Positions 24,539 to 34,173 of a stretch of DNA of 64,000 bases are shown piece by piece; positions within the stretch are counted from its first letter, which is position 1; every line of letters starts with the position of its first letter. The notes under the pieces were generated by a model. It worked only from the letters and a program-made list of their open reading frames with translations, did not search any database and was not told where the DNA came from. Position numbers and translations under genes: made by a program. Source of the stretch: Streptomyces atroolivaceus (lineage in GTDB: Bacteria; Actinomycetota; Actinomycetes; Streptomycetales; Streptomycetaceae); the NCBI RefSeq assembly GCF_000717025.1, contig NZ_JNXG01000020.1, positions 62,001-126,000 on the forward strand. Reading direction: 5' to 3'.

Positions 24539-25426
24539 GTGAGTACCCTTGCGCACACCATGATGACCGCCGCCCGCTCCGCCGACTCCGGCCTCGCCGG
24601 CCCGGGCGAACTCGACCGCTATCCCTACACGGAGGCGCCGGCCGGCGAGCGTGCCGCCTTGCGTTCCTGGGGTGGTGCCGAATCCGATCTGGGGCGGGCG
24701 AGCCGACGCGGCACGGCCAGTCGCGGCCGTGGGCTTCACGGCCAGCTGGTCCAGCAGCTGGGCCAGATGATCGTTTCCGGTGACCTCGGTGCCGACCGGC
24801 CGCTCGTGCCGGAGGAGATCGGTCAGCGATTCGAGGTTTCCCGCACCGTCGTGAGGGAGTCCCTGCGCGTTCTCGAGGCCAAGGGTCTGGTCAGTGCCCG
24901 GCCCAACGTGGGCACGCGGGTCCGGCCGGTGAGTGACTGGAACCTGTTGGACCCCGACATCATCGAATGGCGCGCCTTCGGGCCGCAGCGTGATGATCAG
25001 CGCCGCGAACTGGAGGACCTCAGGTGGACCATCGAGCCGCTGGCCGCCCGGCTGGCCGCCGGGCACGGGCGCGAGGACATTCAGCAGCGCCTGGGCGACA
25101 TGATCGAGATCATGGGGCACGCGATGGGGCAGGGGGACGCCGTCACGTTCTCCCGGGCCGACGCGGAGTTCCATGCCCTGCTGATCCAGGCGGCGGGCAA
25201 CCGCATGCTCGAGCACCTCTCCGGGATCGTGTCGGCGGCCCTGCATGTCTCCGGCGGGCCCGTCACGGGCTGTGACCGGCCCGCTGAGGCGTCTCTCGGT
25301 CACCATGCGCGGATCGCGGAGGCTCTCGCGTCAGGTGACTCCGCCGGCGCCGAGGCCGCCATGCGGCAGCTGCTGGTGGGCCACACCGACGGGGAACGGG
25401 TGGTTCCCGCGCCTCGCGAGCACTGA
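24539..25426 (+). CDS. whiH: WhiH, GntR/FadR-type sporulation regulator
   Basis: A 295-residue regulator of the FadR branch of the GntR family, needed for aerial hyphae to septate into spores. A winged helix lies at about 87-128 (PEEIGQRFEVSRTVVRESLRVLEAKGLV...NVGTRV), followed by an all-helical effector domain (about 145-285) with the DAEFHALLIQAAGN motif of FCD domains. The GTG at 24539 gives exactly the length I recall for S. coelicolor WhiH; AAAGGA lies just before it. The first 60 residues are a specific extension. The location directly before hrdB supports the identification. Confidence 0.9.
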   Translation: MSTLAHTMMTAARSADSGLAGPGELDRYPYTEAPAGERAALRSWGGAESDLGRASRRGTASRGRGLHGQLVQQLGQMIVSGDLGADRPLVPEEIGQRFEVSRTVVRESLRVLEAKGLVSARPNVGTRVRPVSDWNLLDPDIIEWRAFGPQRDDQRRELEDLRWTIEPLAARLAAGHGREDIQQRLGDMIEIMGHAMGQGDAVTFSRADAEFHALLIQAAGNRMLEHLSGIVSAALHVSGGPVTGCDRPAEASLGHHARIAEALASGDSAGAEAAMRQLLVGHTDGERVVPAPREH

Positions 25427-25556
25427 GCGTCCGAAACCGGGGTACATGAACCGGGTGCCGTCGGGCCCCAGCGGTTCGGCGGCATGTTTATACGGTGATG
25501 CGCCCTCTGGTCTGTTTGTCGCGTATGAGGTGTGACTGGGGCCACGCGAATTGGGC

Positions 25557-25583
25557 GTAACACTCCTCGAAACAGTGCGATGA
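25557..25583 (+). promoter_or_regulatory. hrdB promoter, candidate SigShbA type
   Basis: GTAACA (25557-25562) and CGATGA (25578-25583) are separated by 15 bases. From memory this fits the promoter used by the ECF sigma factor ShbA to drive hrdB (GTAAC ... CGATGA). The rest of the 322-base whiH-hrdB spacer shows no gene; the hrdB leader would be about 160 bases. Confidence 0.6.
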
Positions 25584-25748
25584 CTTAAGAGGTGACCGCC
25601 GCGGAAGGAATACAGCAGCCACACAGTGCGCTGTGCAGTTCTGAGGCCAAACCCGCGCCGTCGGCGACATCCCCAGCCGACGGTCGTCGGTTCCAGCCCT
25701 CTCCAGGGCCGGGCCGGAAGCCGTTTCCATCGTTCCGAGAGGTTGTTC

Positions 25749-27296
<1,548 letters not shown>

Positions 27297-27308
27297 ATCG
27301 CGGACGCA

Positions 27309-27354
27309 CATGGCCGGGGCCCGGAACCTGAAGAGGTTCCGGGCCCCGGCCATG
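27309..27354 (+). terminator. Terminator after hrdB, 21-bp perfect stem
   Basis: Twenty-one paired bases on each side (27309-27329 and 27334-27354) close on a GAAG tetraloop, 12 bases past the hrdB stop. Only a weak T content follows. Confidence 0.92.
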
Positions 27355-27424
27355 TCCGCATGCGGTCGGCACCGGGGCGGATGACGCTGAGTGGGCACTG
27401 CTCACCCAGGCGTAAGGAGTCCCC

Positions 27425-28255
27425 ATGCCCCGCGTTCTCGTCCGTGCCCTTCCCGCCGCCCTCACCCTGGCGGTCGCAGCGGCGGTGATACCCCTCGGCC
27501 CTCCTGAACCCGCGGCGGCGGACAGCATCATCGTCGGCGGGAGGCCGGTGGCCGTCGCGGACAGTCCGTGGGTCGTGGCCCTGTCGAGCCGTGACCGGTT
27601 CGGGGGAATCCGCGCGGGCCAGTTCTGCGGCGGCGTGGTGATCGCACCCAGCAAGGTGCTGACAGCCGCACACTGCCTGCGCGAGGACGTGCTGGGAGCC
27701 GCTGTCCCGGAGGTCCGGGACCTGCGGGTCATCGCCGGACGGGACGAGTTGAACGGGCCCGGCGGCCAGGAGATCCCCGTGCGTTCGACGTGGGTCAATC
27801 CTGGCTACGACCCGCGTACGAACGCCGCCGACCTCGCGGTCCTCACCCTGGACCGGGCGCTGCCCAGGAGCAGTGTGATCCCGATGGCCGGGGCCGGACA
27901 CGCCGGGTACGAACCGGGAACCGCGGCGGCGGTGTACGGCTGGGGGGACACGACCGGCTACGGCGCCTATGCCTCGGAGCTGCGTGCGGCCACGGTGCGG
28001 GTGCTGCCGGACGGCGATTGCACCCGGGCGTACCCCGGCGGCACACAGGGCGCCTACGAGGCCTCATCGATGCTCTGCGCCGGTGAGAGGGCGGGTGGGC
28101 GGGATGCATGCCAGGGGGACAGCGGAGGCCCGCTGGTGGCCCGTGGGCGCCTCATCGGGCTGGTCTCGTGGGGCAGCGGCTGCGGGAGCCCGGGCAGCCC
28201 CGGGGTGTACACCCGCATGTCCGCGGCGATCCGGTGGATGGCCGACCGGAGCTGA
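27425..28255 (+). CDS. Secreted trypsin-like serine protease (S1 family)
   Basis: A 276-residue exported protease. A signal peptide (1 to about 33, ending near PAAA) precedes the mature start IVGG (36-39). The catalytic triad is His83 in TAAHC, Asp136 in NAADLAVL and Ser233 in GDSGGP. Asp227, six residues before the serine, predicts cleavage after Lys or Arg. Two pairs of cysteines flank the active-site regions. There is hardly any propeptide between signal and IVGG. AAGGAG precedes the ATG. It follows hrdB but has its own spacer after a strong terminator. Confidence 0.92.
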   Translation: MPRVLVRALPAALTLAVAAAVIPLGPPEPAAADSIIVGGRPVAVADSPWVVALSSRDRFGGIRAGQFCGGVVIAPSKVLTAAHCLREDVLGAAVPEVRDLRVIAGRDELNGPGGQEIPVRSTWVNPGYDPRTNAADLAVLTLDRALPRSSVIPMAGAGHAGYEPGTAAAVYGWGDTTGYGAYASELRAATVRVLPDGDCTRAYPGGTQGAYEASSMLCAGERAGGRDACQGDSGGPLVARGRLIGLVSWGSGCGSPGSPGVYTRMSAAIRWMADRS

Positions 28256-28292
28256 CCGCGGACACCGCACCTCGTGTCCGTAGGTATGAGAA

Positions 28293-28324
28293 CGGGCGGC
28301 ACTCCCCGAGGGGAGAGCCGCCCG
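28293..28324. terminator. Bidirectional terminator between convergent genes
   Basis: CGGGCGGC pairs with GCCGCCCG, and the inner CTCCC with GGGAG. It lies between the protease stop (28255) and the stop of the small minus-strand gene (28372). Confidence 0.85.
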
Positions 28325-28371
28325 CCGGCCGGTCCTGGACCGGACCCATGGCTCGTCGTGGATGCGAGGTG

Positions 28372-28605
28372 TCAGTGTTGTTCCTCGTCGGCGGCACTGG
28401 CCTGCACGGCAGTGAGCCGATCTGTCTCATCCTGTATTTCCGCGGCGATCTTCTTGAGTTCCGGCTCGAACTTGCGCCCGTGGTGGGCGCAGAAGAGCAG
28501 TTCACCGCCGCTGATGAGGACGACGCGCAGATAGGCCTGGGCGCCGCAACGGTCACAGCGGTCTGCTGCGGTCAGCGGGCTCGCGGGGGTCAGAACAGTA
28601 GTCAC
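28372..28605 (-). CDS. Small zinc-ribbon-like protein (DUF7455 type)
   Basis: A 77-residue protein conserved in Streptomyces between hrdB and parE. It has C-x2-C (17 and 20) and C-x-H-H (39-42), likely one zinc site, followed by a charged helix (RKFEPELKKIAAEIQDETDRL). No function is established; a role near DNA or RNA polymerase is only a guess from context. The GTG start at 28605 follows AGAGAAGAGGC. It is divergent from parE. Confidence 0.75.
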   Translation of the reverse strand: MTTVLTPASPLTAADRCDRCGAQAYLRVVLISGGELLFCAHHGRKFEPELKKIAAEIQDETDRLTAVQASAADEEQH

Positions 28606-29037
28606 GTCGCCTCTTCTCTAGCTCGACGAGCTGTCGTACCAGGGTCAACATCCAACCAGGCCGAAAACGTTCCCGCTCGTGGCATTTCTTCGAAACTTCT
28701 TCTCAGGATGGCTGTCTGTTGCCGGTTGGCGGCGAATGTGCCGTATTGCGTAGCGCTACGGTTTCGCGTTGCTTGCGGGGGCAGGTCCACCGGCTGGCTT
28801 GCCGGTTGTTCATGAGGACGTGCCCGGAGCCTAAATGGTTCATGCCTCGAAGGGAACGTGATGTGCACGTCACTCCAACGAATGATCGAACGCGTATGCG
28901 AGGCTGGACTAGCATAAGGATTCCCCCTGGGTGGCGTTACAACCGCTCTACCAGGCCTCGGTAGGCTCTCAGCGGCTACCGAGGCCGAGCCCGTTACCCA
29001 CTGGGCCCCAAATGAAATTCAGCGAGGAGCGAACCGC
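28606..29037. promoter_or_regulatory. parE upstream region with three palindromes
   Basis: This 432-base stretch has no gene. It holds a perfect 12-bp palindrome CGTAGCGCTACG (28749-28760), a 16-bp near-palindrome GTGATGTGCACGTCAC (28858-28873, 14 of 16 symmetric, resembling a wide-spaced Crp site), and a perfect 11-bp inverted repeat GGCCTCGGTAG / CTACCGAGGCC (28954-28964 and 28976-28986). The last lies 52 bases before parE and could fold in the leader RNA. Confidence 0.55.
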
Positions 29038-31164
29038 GTGACCGCCGATTCCGTGCCGTCCACTGCGCTGCTGACCGGAGCAGGCGGCTCAGACAGGGAC
29101 AGCTCCAACTACACCGCGCGGCACCTTCTCGTCCTCGAGGGGCTCGAAGCGGTCCGTAAGCGTCCCGGAATGTACATCGGGTCCACGGACAGCCGCGGAC
29201 TCATGCACTGCCTCTGGGAGATCATCGACAACTCCGTCGACGAGGCTCTCGGGGGTTACTGCGACACGATCGAGGTCATCCTCCACGACGACGCCTCCGT
29301 CGAGGTCCGTGACAACGGCCGGGGCATTCCCGTCGATGTGGAGCCCAAGACCGGGCTCTCGGGCGTCGAGCTCGTCATGACCAAGCTGCACGCCGGCGGA
29401 AAGTTCGGCGGCGGCTCGTACGCGGCGTCCGGCGGCCTCCACGGCGTCGGCGCCTCGGTCGTGAACGCGCTCTCCGCCCGGCTGGACGTCGAGGTCGACC
29501 GCAACAGCGCGACCCACTCCATCAGCTTCCGGCGCGGTGTCCCGGGCATGTTCACCGAGCAGGGGCCGGACAGCCCCTTCGACCCCGCCAACGGCCTCCG
29601 CAAGGGCAAGCGCGTTCCCAAGACGCGTACGGGTACCCGTACGCGGTACTGGGCGGACCGCCAGATCTTCCTCAAGGACGCGAAGCTCAGCCTGGAGACG
29701 CTGTACCAGCGAGCTCGCCAGACCGCGTTCCTCGTGCCCGGTCTCACCATCGTGGTACGCGACGAGCGGGGCATCGACGGTGAGGGGAAGACGGAGGAGA
29801 CCTTCCGCTTCGACGGTGGCATCAGCGAATTCTGCGAGTACCTGGCACAGGACAAGGCCGTCTGCGATGTTCAGCGCCTGACCGGGACGGGAAGCTTCAA
29901 GGAGACCGTGCCGGTCCTGGACGACCGCGGGCACATGACGGCGACCGAGGTCACGCGTGAGCTGGGGGTCGACATCGCCCTGCGCTGGGGCACCGGCTAC
30001 GACACCAACCTCAAGTCCTTCGTCAACATCATCGCCACCCCCAAGGGCGGCACGCACATGACCGGCTTCGAGCGCTCCCTCACGAAGACGGTGAACGAGG
30101 TCCTGCGGTCCTCCAAGCTGCTGCGCGTCGCCGAGGACGACATCGTCAAGGACGACGCGCTGGAGGGCCTGACCGCGGTCGTCACCGTACGGCTCGCGGA
30201 GCCGCAGTTCGAAGGGCAGACCAAGGAGGTGCTGGGCACCTCGGCGGCCAACCGGATCGTGGCCAACGTGGTCGCCAAGGAGCTCAAGGCGTTCCTGACG
30301 TCGACGAAGCGTGACGCCAAGGCCCAGGCCAGGGCGGTGCTGGACAAGGCCGTGGCCGCCGCCCGCACCCGCATCGCCGCCCGCCAGCACAAGGACGCGC
30401 AGCGCCGCAAGACCGCGCTCGAGTCCTCCTCGCTGCCCGCGAAGCTGGCCGACTGCCGGAGTGACGACGTGGAGCGCAGCGAGCTCTTCATCGTGGAGGG
30501 CGACTCGGCCCTCGGTACGGCGAAGCTGGCCCGGAACAGTGAGTTCCAGGCCCTGCTCCCGATCCGCGGGAAGATCCTCAACGTCCAGAAGTCGTCCGTC
30601 TCGGACATGCTCAAGAACGCCGAGTGCGGGGCCATCATCCAGGTCATAGGGGCAGGCTCCGGGCGCACCTTCGACATCGACGCGGCGCGTTACGGCAAGG
30701 TCATCATGATGACGGACGCCGACGTCGACGGTTCGCACATCCGCACCCTGCTGCTCACCCTCTTCCAGCGCTACATGCGGCCGATGGTCGAGGCGGGCAG
30801 GGTCTTCGCGGCCGTGCCGCCGCTGCACCGGATCGAACTCGTCCAGCCCAAGAAGGGCCAGGACAAGTACATCTACACCTACTCCGACAACGAGCTCAGG
30901 CAGACCCTGCTGGAGCTCCAGCGGAAGAACGTCCGGTTCAAGGACTCGATCCAGCGGTACAAGGGCCTCGGTGAGATGGACGCCGACCAGCTGGCGGAGA
31001 CCACGATGGACCCGCGGCACCGCACCCTGCGCCGGATCAACATCGGCGACCTGGAGTCATCCGAGCAGGTCTTCGACCTGCTGATGGGCAACGAGGTCGC
31101 GCCCCGCAAGGAGTTCATCACGAGCTCCGCGGCGACCCTGGACCGCTCGCGTATCGACGTCTGA
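29038..31164 (+). CDS. parE: DNA topoisomerase IV subunit B (ParE/GyrB2)
   Basis: A 708-residue ATPase subunit of type IIA topoisomerase that pairs with ParC to decatenate chromosomes. The GHKL ATP-binding blocks are present (EIIDNSVDEALGG, DNGRGIPV, LHGVGASVVNALS), as is the Toprim domain with EGDSALG and DADVDGSHI, and a C-terminal YKGLGEM / TMDP block. The GTG start follows GAGGAG. I call it ParE rather than GyrB because Streptomyces gyrB lies near oriC and because parC is 10 kb away, the arrangement I recall for S. coelicolor SCO5822/SCO5836. Two hairpins follow. Confidence 0.93.
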   Translation: MTADSVPSTALLTGAGGSDRDSSNYTARHLLVLEGLEAVRKRPGMYIGSTDSRGLMHCLWEIIDNSVDEALGGYCDTIEVILHDDASVEVRDNGRGIPVDVEPKTGLSGVELVMTKLHAGGKFGGGSYAASGGLHGVGASVVNALSARLDVEVDRNSATHSISFRRGVPGMFTEQGPDSPFDPANGLRKGKRVPKTRTGTRTRYWADRQIFLKDAKLSLETLYQRARQTAFLVPGLTIVVRDERGIDGEGKTEETFRFDGGISEFCEYLAQDKAVCDVQRLTGTGSFKETVPVLDDRGHMTATEVTRELGVDIALRWGTGYDTNLKSFVNIIATPKGGTHMTGFERSLTKTVNEVLRSSKLLRVAEDDIVKDDALEGLTAVVTVRLAEPQFEGQTKEVLGTSAANRIVANVVAKELKAFLTSTKRDAKAQARAVLDKAVAAARTRIAARQHKDAQRRKTALESSSLPAKLADCRSDDVERSELFIVEGDSALGTAKLARNSEFQALLPIRGKILNVQKSSVSDMLKNAECGAIIQVIGAGSGRTFDIDAARYGKVIMMTDADVDGSHIRTLLLTLFQRYMRPMVEAGRVFAAVPPLHRIELVQPKKGQDKYIYTYSDNELRQTLLELQRKNVRFKDSIQRYKGLGEMDADQLAETTMDPRHRTLRRINIGDLESSEQVFDLLMGNEVAPRKEFITSSAATLDRSRIDV

Positions 31165-31173
31165 CGCTCTCCC

Positions 31174-31204
31174 CCGTGGGTGGAGGCCCTTGCTCCACCC
31201 ACGG
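31174..31204 (+). terminator. Terminator after parE, first hairpin
   Basis: A perfect 12-bp stem CCGTGGGTGGAG / CTCCACCCACGG with a 7-base loop lies 10 bases after the stop. Confidence 0.85.
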
Positions 31205-31230
31205 TCGACCCTGGGCCGGTCTTTCGGAGG

Positions 31231-31259
31231 CCCGGCCGTGCACTATGCGCACGGCCGGG
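31231..31259 (+). terminator. Terminator after parE, second hairpin
   Basis: A perfect 11-bp stem CCCGGCCGTGC / GCACGGCCGGG with a 7-base loop lies 27 bases after the first hairpin. Confidence 0.7.
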
Positions 31260-31390
31260 GGCTCACGCGGCCGCCCGGCGTATCCGTCACCTGAAATGGT
31301 GAAGCACGGCGCATGAAGTGCCCGGGATCTTCCCGGTCTGCCCATTCTTGGCTACGCGGCCGAAAAGGCTCGCGGACAAGGGAGTTGTGG

Positions 31391-31864
31391 GTGGAGAAGG
31401 AAGCAGGGCCGGACGGCGCAGCGATGCGGCTCGACGACCCGTGGTACGAGGCGCCGGGCGGCGGGCGGGGCGAGCCGGACGGCGCGGTGGCCCTCGCGGA
31501 CCGCGGGCGGATCCGCTCGGGGGAGCGGCAGGGCCCCAGCGCGGCCGAGATCTATCTGGAGGTTCAGAGCAGCCCGGCGTTCCGCGAAGTACGCCGTCGC
31601 TACCGGCGGTTCGTGGTTCCCGCCGCGGCAGCGTTCCTGCTCTGGTATCTCGCCTACGTCGTCGCGGCCACCACCGCGCACGACCTGATGGCGCGTCCTG
31701 TCGCCGGTGCGCTCAACGTGGCCATGCTGGCAGGGCTCGGACAGTTCCTCACCACGTTCTTGCTCACCTGGGCTTACGCCCGTCACGCGCGTCTGCACCG
31801 GGACCGCGCCGCGCTCGAGTTGCGCTGGGAGACCCAGGAGATGACAAGAGGGGCCGGACGGTGA
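31391..31864 (+). CDS. DUF485 membrane protein, symporter partner
   Basis: A 157-residue protein with an N-terminal soluble part (1-80) and two membrane helices (about 80-100 and 114-136) in the DUF485 pattern (FREVRRRYRRFVVPAAAAFLLWY... GLGQFLTTFLLTWAYARHA). DUF485 genes are usually coupled to acetate/solute symporters and probably help their assembly. The GTG at 31391 is chosen because AAGGGAG lies 6 bases before it; a TTG at 31385 is the alternative. Its stop overlaps the symporter start by 4 bases (GTGA), so the two are translationally coupled. Confidence 0.82.
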   Translation: MEKEAGPDGAAMRLDDPWYEAPGGGRGEPDGAVALADRGRIRSGERQGPSAAEIYLEVQSSPAFREVRRRYRRFVVPAAAAFLLWYLAYVVAATTAHDLMARPVAGALNVAMLAGLGQFLTTFLLTWAYARHARLHRDRAALELRWETQEMTRGAGR

Positions 31865-33453
31865 GGGGGGACCATCAGACGCTGGCACTGCTGTTGTTCA
31901 GCGCGTTCGTCGCCGTGACGCTCGGCATCACCACATGGGTCAGCCGGAACAGACAGGGTTCCGCCGAGGAGTTCTACGCGGGCGGGCGGCTGTTCTCCCC
32001 CGTGGAGAATGGATTCGCCATCGCCGGTGACTACATGTCGGCCGCGTCGTTCCTCGGTATCTCGGGGCTGATCGCCCTCTTCGGCTACGACGGCATGCTC
32101 TACTCCGTCGGGTTCCTCGTGGCCTGGCTGGTCGTCCTGCTCCTCGTCGCCGAACTCGTCCGCAACTGCGGGCGGTTCACGCTCGCGGACGTGGTCGCCG
32201 CCCGGATGGCGGAGCGACCGGTGCGGACAGCGGTGGGCACCTCGTCCGTCACCGTCTCGGTGCTGTACCTGGTGGCTCAGATGGTGGGCGCGGGGAGCCT
32301 CGTCGCGCTGCTGCTCGGAGGTACGAGCGACACCGCCCGATCGTGGACCGTGGTCGGGGTCGGAGCGCTCATGGTGATCTACGTGTCGCTCGGCGGCATG
32401 CGCGCCACGACCTGGATCCAGATCGTCAAGGCGGTCCTGCTGATGGCCGGCGCCGTCACGCTCACCGTGCTCGTCCTCGTCCGCTTCCACGGCGACGTCA
32501 ACGCCCTGCTCGTGTCCGCCGCCGAACGCAGCGGACACGGCAGGGACTTCCTCTCGCCCGGGCTGAGGTACGGCGGGAACTGGACGGCGCGTCTCGACTT
32601 CGTCAGCCTCGGCCTGGCGCTCGTCCTCGGCACGGCCGGCCTCCCGCACATCCTGTCGCGCTTCTACACGGTCCCGACCGCCCGCGCGGCCCGTCGCTCC
32701 GTCATCTGGTCGATCGGGCTCATCGGCAGCTTCTACCTGATGTCCGTCGTACTCGGGTTCGGAGCGGCCGCGATCGTCGGCTCCGCGGACGTCCGGGCGT
32801 CGAACGCCTCGGGGAACACGGCGGTTCCGCTCCTCGCGCTCGACCTCGGAGGCGGGGAGGGCTCCACGGGCGGCACGGTGCTCTTCGCCGTCGTGGCCGC
32901 CATCGCCTTCGCCACGATCCTCGCTGTCGTCGCCGGGATCACCCTCGCGTCATCCGCCTCCGTGGCCCACGATCTCTACGCCTCGTTCCGGCGGCCGGGC
33001 GCGAAGCAGCGGAGCGAGGTCGGAGTGGCCCGGGTGGCCGCGGCCGGCATCGGGGTGGTGGCCATCGCGCTCGGCCTCCTCGCCCAGAACCTGAACGTCG
33101 CGTTCCTGGTGGGGCTGGCGTTCGCGGTGGCGGCCTCCGCCAACCTCCCCGCGCTGCTCTACTCGTTGTTCTGGCGGGACTTCACCACGCGGGGAGCGGT
33201 CTGGGCCGTCTACGGCGGGCTGATCCCCGCCGTCCTGCTCGTCCTGCTTTCGCCCGTCGTCTCGGGGAGCCCGACCTCGCTGTTCCCCGGCGTGGATCTC
33301 GCGCTCTTCCCCCTGGAGAACCCGGGGCTGGTGTCGATCCCGGCGGGATTCCTGGCCGGCTGGATCGGCACGGTCACCTCGCCCGAGGCGCCCGACCCGG
33401 CCAAGCACGCGGAGACGGAGGTCCGGTCGCTGACCGGGGCGGGTGCGGCGTAG
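31861..33453 (+). CDS. Sodium/solute symporter, ActP/MctC (monocarboxylate) type
   Basis: A 530-residue transporter of the SSS family with about 13 membrane helices. Family signatures are EEFYAGGRLFSPVENGFAIAGDYMSAASFLG near the N terminus and GTAGLPHILSRFYTVPTARAARRS in the middle, as in ActP acetate permeases and the actinobacterial MctC uptake system for acetate, propionate and pyruvate. The GTG start overlaps the DUF485 stop. It is convergent with a CitA/CitB-type two-component system, and citrate synthases lie 4 kb away. Short carboxylate uptake is therefore likely; the exact substrate is not shown. Confidence 0.88.
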   Translation: MRGDHQTLALLLFSAFVAVTLGITTWVSRNRQGSAEEFYAGGRLFSPVENGFAIAGDYMSAASFLGISGLIALFGYDGMLYSVGFLVAWLVVLLLVAELVRNCGRFTLADVVAARMAERPVRTAVGTSSVTVSVLYLVAQMVGAGSLVALLLGGTSDTARSWTVVGVGALMVIYVSLGGMRATTWIQIVKAVLLMAGAVTLTVLVLVRFHGDVNALLVSAAERSGHGRDFLSPGLRYGGNWTARLDFVSLGLALVLGTAGLPHILSRFYTVPTARAARRSVIWSIGLIGSFYLMSVVLGFGAAAIVGSADVRASNASGNTAVPLLALDLGGGEGSTGGTVLFAVVAAIAFATILAVVAGITLASSASVAHDLYASFRRPGAKQRSEVGVARVAAAGIGVVAIALGLLAQNLNVAFLVGLAFAVAASANLPALLYSLFWRDFTTRGAVWAVYGGLIPAVLLVLLSPVVSGSPTSLFPGVDLALFPLENPGLVSIPAGFLAGWIGTVTSPEAPDPAKHAETEVRSLTGAGAA

Positions 33454-33495
33454 CCGGGGCGGGCCGGGCGCTCTCGTGGTGGCGGGGCGGGGGCG

Positions 33496-34173
33496 TCAGG
33501 AGCCGGTGGCCCACGTGTATCGGTGTTCCGGACGGCCCGTCTCGCCGTACTTGAGGGACAGCCGCACGCGGCCCGTGCGTTCCAGCAGCTTCAGGTAGCG
33601 CTGTGCGGTCTGACGGCTCATTCCGGCGCTCTCCGAGACCTCCTGCGCGGAGAGCGGCCCGTCGGCCGCACGCAGGGCCTGACGGATCAGTTCCGCGGTG
33701 GTCGTCGAATGTCCCTTGGGAAGGTCCGACCCGCCCGTGGCCCACAACGCCCCGAACAGCCGGTCCACCTCGGTCTGTTCGGCCTCGCCGCCGTCCTCGA
33801 AACTGCGGCGCAGCGCGGCGTACGCCTCCAGCTTGGTGCGGAGCCCGGCGTACGCGAAGGGCTTCACCAGGTACTGCAGTGCTCCGTGGCGCATCGCCGC
33901 CTGAACGGTCGCGACGTCGCGCGCGGCCGTCACCATGATCACATCGGTGTGATGGCCGAGCCCGCGCAGTTCCCGCACCACGGCCAGGCCGTTGCGGTCC
34001 GGCAGATAGTGGTCGAGCAGGATCAGGTCGATGGGCACCTCGCCGATCCTGGCGAGGGCCTCGGTTGCCGAGTGGGCCATGGCGGCCACCCGGAAGCCGG
34101 GCACCTTGGTGACGTAGGCCGCGTTGATCCGGGCGACCCGGACGTCGTCGTCCACGACGAGAACCTCGATCAC
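33496..34173 (-). CDS. Response regulator, CitB/DcuR type
   Basis: A 225-residue response regulator. The receiver domain (1-120) has acidic pocket residues near 8-10, phospho-acceptor Asp54 in ILLDHYLPD and a conserved lysine in YLVKPF. The C-terminal part (about 165-215) is a helix-turn-helix (LIRQALRAADGPLSAQEVSESAGMSRQTAQRYLKLLERTG) as in CitB/DcuR regulators of organic-acid genes. The GTG start overlaps the end of the kinase gene by 4 bases, so the pair is coupled. Likely targets are the adjacent symporter operon or the nearby citrate synthase genes; this is inference from position. Confidence 0.9.
   Translation of the reverse strand: MIEVLVVDDDVRVARINAAYVTKVPGFRVAAMAHSATEALARIGEVPIDLILLDHYLPDRNGLAVVRELRGLGHHTDVIMVTAARDVATVQAAMRHGALQYLVKPFAYAGLRTKLEAYAALRRSFEDGGEAEQTEVDRLFGALWATGGSDLPKGHSTTTAELIRQALRAADGPLSAQEVSESAGMSRQTAQRYLKLLERTGRVRLSLKYGETGRPEHRYTWATGS

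Noticed and set aside
28920-29010. A possible tRNA on the minus strand (TGGTAGAGCGGTT segment)
   Set aside because: The D-arm-like piece is not followed by a proper anticodon arm, T-loop (GGTTCGA) or acceptor stem.
29089-31020. A 643-residue minus-strand frame opposite parE
   Set aside because: Same reason: an antisense shadow of a clear coding region, with no ribosome site and no recognisable domain.
31318-31860. A long N-terminal extension of the symporter (in-frame codons back to 31318)
   Set aside because: That sequence is the other frame of the DUF485 gene; the GTG at 31861 overlapping its stop gives the normal ActP-type N terminus.
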